Part shown: positions 12,101 through 24,295 of the stretch, in pieces
Position numbering within the stretch: position 1 is the stretch's first letter
Layout: the number at the start of each line of letters is the position of its first letter
From: Hippasteria phrygiana
Lineage: Eukaryota; Echinodermata; Asteroidea; Valvatida; Goniasteridae
DNA length: 64,000 nucleotides
NCBI GenBank assembly: GCA_037893225.1
Contig: JAZGUH010000074.1
Span: 620,001 to 684,000, forward strand
Reading direction: 5' to 3'
Notes under the pieces: model-generated
What the model saw: the letters and a program-made list of their open reading frames with translations, nothing else
The model's database searches: none
What the model was told of the DNA's origin: nothing
Position numbers and translations under genes: made by a program

Positions 12101-15100
12101 AAATTGTGACACCCCTGTGACTTTGTGATAGTGTACATTTTGTAGAGAATTCTAAGAAAGGTTCACCAGATGAAAGCCCTCGCCGCTATACATGTATATC
12201 TGGCAGGCAGATGTGTGGGGAAACTATCACCCAAACTCGGTAGCGCACATTTCCGATGTTCATTAATGAGACCCACATGTCACGACTGAACAAGAAAAGA
12301 TAGGCAACAAACTCTGAATTTACTGGCGAAAGCCCCGATCCCACTTTCGCGAATTTGACGACGATTCAGCCGCGCGACATGAAATTTGTTGTGATTCGTT
12401 GCGGGGTGGCCTTCAGAGCGCATTTTATACGAATTGTTTACGAAACAGACCGAAAGTGTTACGAATTAACATGACATGTTACGAGGTATTAACGACTTCA
12501 CGACGCATATACGACGCATTTACGACATTTTGCGATATATATACGAACTTGTTGCGAACTTAACGTCAGATGGTGACGCGCGCGTTGAGAACCTGTACGA
12601 GATGAAAACAGTAAATATTTGTTTTATAACACCTCACCCACAGATTCTGCTTGATTTAAAAATGGTAACATTATTTAAATCTAAATACAGTTAAAATGGA
12701 CTTCTATTTCAATACAAAATTAGTGAAAAATGTATTTGCTCTTTTCAAAACCACCCCTTAACGAAATGTTTGAACCCAGTCTCTGTAGCGCTGGCACTTT
12801 GGAACAATACGCGTTAAGCGCAACACTCGACACGCACACCCCCATGCACACAAGTGTGTAAACACCGGCAATCGCGGACCTCCTCTTTTGTTTATACTCT
12901 AACTTTTTCGGAAGGCCTCCCATATGTTTTGTACACGATTTTCAATCGTGGACCTTGACTCAATCGTGGACCCTAATACCGCACCATGTGTATAGTACTT
13001 TGGTTGCTAAAGGTATAGTACTTTGGTTGCTACGGGTTTAGTACTTTTGGCCGTGCACAGGAAGATATCAAAAATAGAAAATGCCATGTGACTTGCTCTC
13101 GGCCAATCAAGACACAGAATCTCTGGATGAGGTGTTATAAAACTATTTTTGCGGTGCGGCCGCGCCGTGCGTTTAGACAAATAATTCAATGCACGTGATC
13201 AACCAATCAGATGACGGGGGATTTACTCAGGTGTTGTATAAATTCTACTATTTAATGATCTTTCCAACAATAGTAATTTTGGGATGAATGCTTACGGTCT
13301 CCAAGGCAGTATACCCCTTTTAATTTAGAAGTTTACAAAGATGGGTAGTTAAAGTGTAAAAAAAATGAAATCCTTGGAAAGTAGTATCATTGACACTGTA
13401 ACAGTATTCATGTCATTTTACTGATCATTATTACATCGTTGGCATTATTGTTAGTTCTTGCCGTATTTGTTTTGTTGTTATAGAACCATCCGGATGACAA
13501 GAATCTCAACTGGTGAATGCGTCCTCAAGCTGTCGGACTATTTAGATGTTGTCACTTGTATAGATGTAAGTCTGGTGTCAGCTCCTTACTTTATTTGCAT
13601 CTCCTACTAACCTGTAACCTGCTTCCCTTCCACCTATACTCTTTTACAATTCAAACGAAATGTGAATAAACACCTTCTCCAAAATTCCTGTGATTTCTTG
13701 TCTTTTGTAGCCCACACCTTGAATGGCCTTTTTAGGCCTTTTCACACTAGAGTTCGCCCCGGGGTGACGCACAATTTTTAACCCCCGAGTTCAACCCCGC
13801 GTCGATTCTCACATGCTTTTCTCAAACCCTACTTATCTCGCCCCGGGGCGAGTTCGCCCCTGGGATCGGCACAGTCGTTTCTCACTTGAACAAGGCAGTC
13901 ATCAGGGCGAACGTGCATGTGTAGTTTACGCATTACCCAGATGTGTCTTTCGACGGTCATGGCTGCATTGGGGCATGGCTGCACAACTGGCTGAAGAACT
14001 GGCTGATATTATCGCTGGTTGAGAGAGTGTAGTATTCGGTGGCCAAAGAAAGTTTCACGAAAGAATTCGTGCACGCGAGAACGTTTTTTACACGTTAGCA
14101 AAGAACGCACATACCGGGTACCCGGCCATGCCGCGCACCAGCGCAATTGAAAGCATAGTACTCATCTACATTGTACGTGTACATGTAAACATGATGCGTT
14201 GCGATTCTGGTATGTTGTGCTGATAACGCGTGCTTTTGGTGACCTTTGTGCCGTTGCTCGCCCCGGGGGAGAACTCACCCCCGCACCATTTCTCCCTACC
14301 ATTCTCGCCCTAAAGATAGTGTCTCGCCCCACGGATAAGATTTTCAACCCTGGTCTAGAGCAGGGTTGAACTCGCCCCAGGGATGAGCAATCACGGGGGT
14401 GGCGCGGGGGTGAACATTTTAAGTGTGAATCGGGGCTTATTTTCAACCCCGCATCACCCCGGGGCCACCCCCGAGATTTGCTGTAGTGGGAAAAGGCTTT
14501 TTGTCTTGTGTTGGGCGATACCCATTAAAAAAGAAACAAGTTTTTTATTTTAAAAAATTATTGTTTTTTTTTGGGGGGGGGACCGTTGCCATTCTCCAAC
14601 CCCTCCGCCCTTTACTGTCGCTACATCAGATAAGATGGTTTCATTGTAAGAAGTGATGAGGTTTATTGCGGTTTGTTCAGGTTCAAGCTGAGCTTATTGT
14701 TGGGGGTACGCTGAGTGGTAAGCTGTTCTTCTGGGACATGTTCTCTGGCAAAGCTGTAGCAGGTGTCCAGCCCCACGATACCAGCATCTCCAAGATCGTC
14801 TTCCTACCCAGGGGGCGTGGTGGTGCAAGATTCATGACAGCTGCAGGGTATGTCCTTAACAATCACCTTATCCTCTCCTCCCATTAAGGCAGATCGGATC
14901 AGAGCAAAGATATATAGAAAGATCATAGAGACCAAAGTTGTGATTTGTCTATTCTAGGCCTGTATGGGGGATGGGGGGGTGGTTGAGTATGCACCCTCCA
15001 AAATTTAAAAGGTCCACCGAATAAAACTGGTGGCTGGCACGATAACAAATCGTGCCTACTGTCCTGTATTCAAAATGGATAGTGGGGTTAGGAGGATACG

Positions 15101-18100
15101 ATTTTAACGATGGGCATCTAAAATCACATCCAGAGCCCAGAACTCACAATGTACCCTTTGTCAGGATGTGACAATAGTTTGTAGTCGTGTAGGTGGGATT
15201 TTGCACAGATTGTGACGTGGTTTTGGACATGGGTCATTCCATAAATTTGGAGTCTGACATTTTTTGGTGTCCCTACACCTGACCTGTCTTTCATACCCAC
15301 CAAGTTGGCTATCATTAAAATTGACTTCACACTATTTTGCATTTGTTTGGCAGGTACTTCGCTTTACATATTAACTCTTGGAGATAGAAGGCATTAAAGA
15401 ATGTCTTATACATGTCACAGTGTAACAGGGACACCAGAAAATGTTCCACTTTTGGACCCTGAATTTATGGAATGACCCACATGCATTGTTTAATGCACAT
15501 TCATTCCCATTTCATCATCAGTACGTCTGTTTCTTGCCCTCATGTTTCAAAAACTGGTTCTTAACTTTGTAAGTTACCTGCTGGCGGGAAAGGTTGTTGG
15601 TGAGGGGATAGGTGCAGACGGAGTTACAGCATCTTTCTGCACACTTGTTTTCATCAATTTTGTTATGTCTTACCATTTAGTTTTCTGGACTCATGAACCA
15701 TTCAGTTTGAATGGAATTGAGTTTGGAGCTAGACACCACTGGGTGAGTAGTTTGTGGATGAGGAGTTCATGGATTGTAATCCCCCTTGAAAAAGTGCATG
15801 AGGCACCTTCACCAACTACCTACACACCCCCAACCTCCATCCTCCATGCACCATCCACCATCCCACGCTGACCATACTGCCCTCACCCAAAAGTAGTAAA
15901 AAATATAGCACATACATCTCTGCTGCATCAAAGAGATACTTTCCACCTTCAGCGTCCCGGACCATTTATTTGGGTCACGGAGGATGTTTTATTTCTTTCA
16001 GAAACTGCCAAGCCTTATTAAGTTTCCCTGTGTTTCCCCAAAAAATTAGGATTTCGTGCGACCTCTTAAAAAACAAAACCTGCCCGAACTTGAAAATTTG
16101 AGGTCTGTGCATGAGACTTTCCAGCAGGATGGAAAATGAGGATGGAAAATGTGTGAGCCAACAGTGTTGAAATTAGAATTTAGAATTAAAGGTATGAAAT
16201 AGCATTGGTAGAGCTGACGACATACCATAGTTGCTGGCAGTGTTCACACTTTGTGTGATTCAACATATACATGAAATAAACCTGTGAAAGTTTGAGCTCA
16301 ATCCGTCATCTGAGCCACGAGAAAATAGTTAAAATCCATTCTGTACATAGTGTACATGATTGGTCATTGCTGCAGTTTTCAGAAATGGGCGGATTTGGGG
16401 GTTAGTATTTTACAGGAACTATCGTTTCCCTGACCTGGCAAAAAAACAAGAGAAAAACGGCGTTTGTTTTCAACCGTCGGGCGGCAGTTAACTGGATTTG
16501 TTATAGCGTCCTCTTGTAAAATAAGCCAAATTTTTGTAAACGGGATCGTTTTCAATTAGTCACATAACAACGTGAGCCGACTGGTTACAACCCGTCGTTT
16601 CGGTACATTACGCGACACACTTGTACTATAATTGCCTGTTTTCAGATTGTTAACCCATTTTAGACACAATGCGGACTAACTACATTCGGTCAATAGAGAG
16701 CAGAATGTTTTTAATCCGTTATTTTTTCCAACGATTGTTACGCGGAACAATCGTTGGATTACGCAGAACAATCGTTGGAAAAAGATATATAAATTTCAAC
16801 TTTTCTTGAAAACGACAGCACACCAGGTGCCATCATTTCACAGGATGATTGAGACTGCTAATTAGCTTACAGTCTAGTAAGGTATTTCATAATATTTCAG
16901 TAAAAAAAATTTGGGAGGATTACCAATCATGCACACTACCTTTAACAGTGATCTTGTGCATGTTCATATGGGCTTATTTTGTTTGTTGAAATTGAAATAA
17001 CCCAATGGAGGTCTTTAGGTACAATTGTACAATTTTCTCGAAGATGACCGCATTTCAGATGGAAATTTCTCAGGATTAGTAGTGGTACCCTCTTTATAAA
17101 CAGTGACCTTCAGATTGAAACTAATCAACTTACCAAGCTATATCACACCTTCACAACCTCTGTACTTGTTCAATTTCACAGAGCTAAGCAAAAAAAATGC
17201 TGCAAACAGGAATCAGCTGAACAGCCAAATTCTACTTAGCAAGTACAAATAAAAATCCTCTTTGTAGCTGTGTAAAATTGACCCCATGTATACATGTAGC
17301 TCTCTGGACTGGTCATACTTTAAATGACCGCAATGGTAATCAGTACAAACAGTTGGGGAAATGGATTAACCCGGATAGTTCCTTCGATAGTTTTAATCAA
17401 ATTTGAAATGTTTTGATTTGCAATTTATTTCTGGTGAGGAAAACTGGGGATTTATAATCCTGAAGTTGTCAGGGATGATAAATCACCCAGACCTTGACAG
17501 AAATTGAATTAAACATTGTTTGGAAGGCTTGTATGGAGCCCTGGATGAGGCAGCAGGATGTTCTCAACAGCAATTCCCAGAAGGCCCCCCCCCACAAAAA
17601 ATGAAATCAGATGTTTGTAGAGAGAGGGAGAGAGGGGGGGAGAGAAAAAATGAGTCAGGCTTGAAGTCCAGTTAGAAAGGGGGCTGATGCGAAAAGACCT
17701 AAATCGGGCTGGTGGGAGTAACAGAGGGTGTGGAGAAATATCTTGAAGTGTTGAAAGCCAAGGTCCGAGGGCTGAGCTTTATTAGTTAAGCCCCCCCCCC
17801 AAAAAAACACCAACAAATAGAAAACTTGTGTTGCCATTAAATGGAAAAAATTGGGAGGGAGGATTAGTTGGTCAAATTTGTTATTTATTAATTTTCTTTT
17901 TTAACATCCATGAAAGCAGTTCTACATGTCGGGAGGCAAAAAGTAAGCTTATTTAAAAGTGAGATGGCAAATGGCACGATTGTGGTTTTAATGAAACTTG
18001 TTTATTTTGTGCGGGAAAAGGTGAGATTTTGAAAATTCCTGAAAAACAAACAATTGCGACCCGACTTTTGTGACTTTTAGGGTCGGTAGGTGTGTTGTGG

Positions 18101-21100
18101 CCTTATCCCAATACACAGGTGGAACACAGAAACAATGTGTGTCTGCATCCTGAATGCCAAGAGGACGGAGTCCGTTTGGCATTCAGGATGCAGACGCACC
18201 ACATTCTAATGTTTCTTCCAGCAAACTTGATTGACTAAAATGTGGATTCAATTCTTTGATGTTTTAAGATCCTTACAGGTGCTCTACCAACTTTTCTTCA
18301 GTTTTCAAGTAAAAAAAAACAACGTATGTGTATCGGCCTTATGTGCGCATGAAGGCACTTCGTGCTTGCCTGTTGCATGCGTGACAAGCTGCAGCATTTT
18401 ATACACCCATTATATTGTTTAACATGAACTACTGATCATTTTGTGCTCACACCTAAGAGGCTTTCTCCGTTGTGTATGAGCTGATGCAGCATTTTATACA
18501 CGCATTGTTTAACATGGCTTTCTCCATATGTAATTAAACAACTCCTAGCCATATTTAAAGAAATGTTTAAACACACCCATGTGACAGGCTCTCAGCCAAT
18601 AAGAGTGGTGAAACTGTCTCAGCCATTTATAAATACGTTGTAGCCTGTAGGTAATTTGATTGGGCTTAGTGGTTATTAACAACCCTGTCCTAAAATCTCC
18701 ACCCAGTCAGGTCCGCATGTACGCATAATCCTTGAGTTGGTGATGATGACTTCTCCTGATTTAGAGGAAGCACATATTTCCCATATTATTTTCATCACGC
18801 TGTTGTGACATAATCATCTTGAAAGAGGTTTCCTCCCGGGACCCATTTGAAGGTATTTATCGGGGAGAGAAAAGTACATGTACAGCTCGGTGACCTTTAT
18901 CACATCGCGGTGGCTCCCCGTCCCTGCCTGCCCTCTTCTCAGAAGGAAGTACGTCTTAGAAATTGAATCATTTTGGTTTATGGATAATATGGAATTCTCA
19001 GATCTGTTCTTAATTTGTGGAGATAAATGGATTATGTCTGTGGTTACCCAAGCTATGCAGAATCTGTCTTTTTGGCTTCCTTTGGATTGGCTCACCCCAC
19101 CCCAACTCTAAACTGAGGTTTGTTTGTGGACTGAATTCATCATGTTGCTCGCAGATGTATTTCAAGTTGATGAATTGTCTCAGTTTCACTCGTCCCCCTT
19201 TATACCCGCCCCTTGGGCTGTTTCACTCTGCATTTCACAGCCTCTGGCATTATTTTTCAAAAATACATGTTCAAGAAGATTCACTGTATAAGCTACTGTA
19301 TATTTCACTCTCCCAGGCTACTTAGCTAATTTTAACTTGCTTGGAGAATTAAAGGTAGTGTACATGATTGGTAATCCTCCAATTTTTTTTTTAATGAATT
19401 ATTACGAAATACCTTACTAGAGTGTAAGTTAATAGTAGCCTCAATCATCCTGTGAAATGATGGCACCAGGTGTGCTGTCGTTGTCAAGAAAAATGGAAAT
19501 CTATATCGTTTTCCAACGATTTCCGGCCGGCAATCGTTAAAAAACTGGCCAGTAGCCTAGATCAAGGCACGCGTGGCTACCCTAACATGTGGAGTGCCCT
19601 GGACATGATAGCATATGCGCCCAGAAAGCCACGCGCGCCTTGACTAGAAGCTATCATTAGCCCGACGGTTGAAAACGATATCAGTGGAACGATATTTCCT
19701 ATAAAATACTGACTCCCAAATCTTTTCTGAAAATTGCAACAATGACCAATCATGTACACTACATTTAAGACACTTCATGAATGTTTTCAAGAGGAATCAC
19801 AGTTTTATGCATGTTGTGTAGTTTGATCAGCCCCTGTTATGCATCAAGAAAACCTAAAGATGAGAGTGTGTCGTATGGACAATTGTCAAGTAAGTTTTAC
19901 TAGTCTGTAGCATACACCAGTATATTATACCCTGGGCTAGTGGAAATAATCCAGATCTGTCATTACTGATCAGAGGATTGTGACTTATCTGTGAGTAATT
20001 CTTTACAAATATAGAAACTTGTGAAAGAAAAAAAGTCATGTCAGTTTTCAGGAAAAGACCCACCCATGTTTTGTGTCAAATGTTTGGCTAAATTTATGCC
20101 TTAACACTTATGCTGCGTTCCAATCACGTCGTGTTTCTCGTGTTTACGAGATGGTTGCACCAATGCGCACGCTCACAGGTCGTCAAGCAAGTCGTGAACT
20201 CGAGAATAAAATCCCGCCTCCAGTTCACCACTGGTGAATACGAGTTACCAGACTTGTGAACTCATGAACACGGAAAACACGACGTGATTGGAATGCAGCA
20301 TTATAATCAGGCTTCCATTGCCATATTTTAAGGCTTTGGACAAAAACCTCACAGACAAATCCCCCCAAAATAATTATTGGTACCTAAATGTTTGGTTTGT
20401 ACAGGCGTTAATGGATACAGAGCTTACGGGATTAAGGGTGAATGACTTGCCAGCAACTGTGTGGCACTTGCTGTGGTGTTTTGGGAAAATTACCATTAAT
20501 TGGCATGAGGGTTTGTAAATTAGTTCCATCCACATATCTGGACTGGTGTAATAATTTGGTAAATGTGGCTAAGGCAGTTTGAGAGGAAATTGTACACTGG
20601 AGACCTGAGCTTCCTTTTTTTATGGCAGTCACTTTGTGACATTGTGGTCAGTTACAAGAATGAAAGACCCGTGGGTGTATGAACAGACATCAAAGAACCG
20701 CAACCGCTGCATTATGCAACCGTGCCAGGCCACTTATAAGTTTCACAACATCTTTAACATATGTGATGCGATCAAGCAAAATCAGTCGGAACTTGGCAAT
20801 CCTTGTTTTGAGATATGTTCCACTGGCAAAATATGTTTGTAGTGGGAAAAATCAAAATTGACATCTTTTTTTTACAAAAACAGAATGGAAAAACATTCTT
20901 CTTTCACATGAAAATATGACATGTATTATGACATGTGCGAAAAATGACTCAATTAAAGTACTGTAACTTTAAACTTGATTTTCTTAGTTTCTTTCTATTT
21001 TAATGTGCCGGTGTTCAAATATTTGTAACTTTTTAACCAAAGGTCGTATTCACATGGGGTTTTTACTCTGATGGAGCTTGAAGTAGGCTACAAATGAATA

Positions 21101-24100
21101 TGTAAAAGTCCCAAAATTGACCAAGGCCTACTTAGACTGATTTTGCTTGATCGTGTCACATATTACTAAAATTGACGGCATAAATGCTATGAGAAAACCT
21201 GTGTCAGAGACTTGAGCAACAAGGTACAGTGAAACTTATGCCAGTTGTGATACATAATGTAAGTTGGTCCCAACATTTTGGGAAGGGATGGCTAAACTAG
21301 CAGTTGTGGGCGAGTATTTTTCGAGTCCTTTTAAAATCTCACAAGTACTGTAGTATTTCCCTTGGTTTGAGTGCTTTGACTGAAGCAGCCTTGGCTATAC
21401 CTGTATTGTGCACAGAGGTACCTTCCTCCATCTGCCAATCTCCACTTAGATAAGGCAACCATACGTCCTGTCATGGAATACTGCAGCCACATCTGGGCTG
21501 GTGCTCCGGCTTGCTATTTGAGCAGCGTGTTTCAAATCTGGTTGGTCAGGACCTGACATCTTCCCAGGAACCCCTTCACGTCCAATGCTCTGTTGGCTGT
21601 CTCATCACATCCTTTCACTGTTGTTACAAAGGCTAGTACTGTGAGATACTCTTCAAGTTTTTCCCCCTCGTACGGCCTCTCTTTCGAACTCCTGTTTCCC
21701 TTCCACCTATAATCTTTCACAATTCAAATGAAATGTGAAAAAGAGAACTTTTATCCATGTGATTTCTGTCTTTTCTTGTCTTTTGTAGCCGACACCTTGA
21801 GTAGCCTTTTGGTCTTGTGTTTGAAGATACACATAAAAAAAGAGATACAAGTATTTTTTCCTTGAAGGACTCACCGAGAACTGTTTCTGTGTACTTTCTG
21901 GTTCATTGTTCACTATTTGTAAACTTGAATGCAAATATACTCACCTTCGTGCAGGGAATTCCTTGCACATAGACTGGATAGATTATATGTGGGCTTGATT
22001 TGTGTTAGTCTTATACATCAGCATTTACTTTGGACTTATAATAATTCAACGCTGTAAACTAGATGAGTATGAGCAACTCACATTTTGATCCTAGATGCTC
22101 AAGTTATTAGATCAATAGAAGAAATCAACTGGATCTTTTCTGAGAGTTAAACAAATGAGCCACAGGCACAGCTTACCCACGAGGGATTTCTGAGAGTTTC
22201 CACCTGTTTGTCGAGCGAAGCACTTGAATAGTTGGTTAAATCCCCCAATTATTCAAATAGGAACAAACAGAATTGAAACAAGGTAACCCATAACAAGCCT
22301 GACTTAATTTTTGGATTGAAGCCTGAGTAATTTTGATAATTTTTTGGGCCGTTTTAGCAGTCTTACTGTGATCTGAAGCAGGCACTTAGGAAGGTTGGGA
22401 AATGGCAGGATATATTCATTTCTTGTTTTTCTTTCCAATAAAGCGCAAATGACATTTGATCAAGAACACATACATTTTATTTGCGCCTAAGGCTGTCAAA
22501 CTGGCAGAGAGAGAGGAACCAGCCTTATCAGCAAGACAGGTTTGACACATCTCCTGAAAATTTGTCAAGGCGAGCTGGGACTGGCCAGTCACTCTGACGC
22601 ATCGTCGCCCAGAATGGATGGCCATAAAGGATGATGACATTTATGACAAAACGCAGACACCTCCATACTTGTACAGGAAACCTGTAGTGTCCCAGGACAA
22701 AAGAACCTGCCTGGAACGCCTGCCCCCCTGAGCCCTTTGTGGCTGCGTACCTAAGTCTCCTTCCCATGAAGTGAGTCTTAGGGGATACCTCCAGTGTATG
22801 GCTGTTGATGAAACAAGACAATTTAGGCTAGACATCCGAATTGCATTACCTGGCAGAAGCTTGTCAGAATAATAAGAAGGGACTGTTGGAAGTCTTTTTA
22901 ATGTCCTGCTTGGAGACTCACTGACATTGTGTTGGTGAGGGAAGGTAGGGGTGTTTTTAATATGAAATATATCAGTCATTGACTGATGATATATCAGTCA
23001 TTGACTGATGATAAATCAGTCATCACTCAAAGAAATTAGGCATTGACTGTCAACTGTCAAAAGGGGGACAGACCCCCCCCCCCCCCCCCCCCCCAGTTTT
23101 CCATTATCCATTTTTGTCTCGCCTGAACAAATGATCATAGCCTCTTCATTTGAATATTAAATTTCATAAATTTAACAGTTTGATCGGGTGGGGGGGGGGG
23201 GGGGGGGGTGTTGGCAGTGGCCACACCCGGTTGTGAGATGGGGCAAACTTGGCTCTATTAGTGTTAAAGGATTTCTTTCTTTTCTTCTTTTTCATTTAGA
23301 GACTAGATTTGGGTTTGGCAATAAATAAGCCAGTTCGGTATTTCAGCTGCGCATGTGCACAATGACATTTTATCCCGAATGACCCGTGTGACCTAACGCA
23401 CGCGTGTGAATGCAAAAGGTGGTTGCACAATGTGCACCTGTTAAATTCAATCAGAATGGGCATTCGCATAACATAGCGTGACATTACGTCAGCAATTTTA
23501 TCCTGAATAACCTTTGACCTTTCAGATACCGAACTGGCTTATTTGCACCCATTTTTATATCCTTCGGTATTCATGAAATATGTAGAGAAACAATGGTTCA
23601 GCCAATGAGGGGAGGGGGGGAGGTAAAAGGGACAACTTCCTCCTCTCCCACCTCCCACACCTCCCTCCCCGTTGTAACGCTCTGCCAGTACGTTTTTAGA
23701 CAATAATTTTTGTGGAATATTTGACATTGGGACAGAGTTTGGAAAATGCTGATATTGTATATTAAAGGTAGTGTACATGATTGGTCATTGTTGCAATTTT
23801 CAGAAATGGGCGGATTTGGGGGTTAGTTTTTTATAGAAAATATCGTTCCACTGACCTGTTCAAAGTTTTGCGTTGTTGGAAGGCGAAAAAAAAACGAGAG
23901 AAAAATGGCGCTCGTTTTCAACTGTCGGGCAGATGATACCCTTTAGTCATGGCGCGCTTGGCTATACCTAGACGCATGACGCGCCCCGAATGCCAGCATG
24001 TCTGGGGCTCGCCACTCGTCCGGGTAGCGACGCGCGCCTTGACTAAAGGCTACAGGGCAGTTTTACAACGATTTCCAGCTGGAAATCATTGACAATGGCA

Positions 24101-24254
24101 GCACACCAGGTGCCATCATTTCACAGGATGATTGAGACTACTATTAACTTACAGTCTAGTAAGGTATTTCGTAATAATTCAGTAAAAAGAAAATTAGAGG
24201 ATTACCAATCATGTACACTACATTTAAATTGTTAACATTTGTCGTGTTTTGAGC

Positions 24255-24295
<41 letters not shown>

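Noticed and set aside
14162..14446. 94-residue antisense open frame
   Set aside because: Lies wholly within the GC-rich MITE, where stops are rare.
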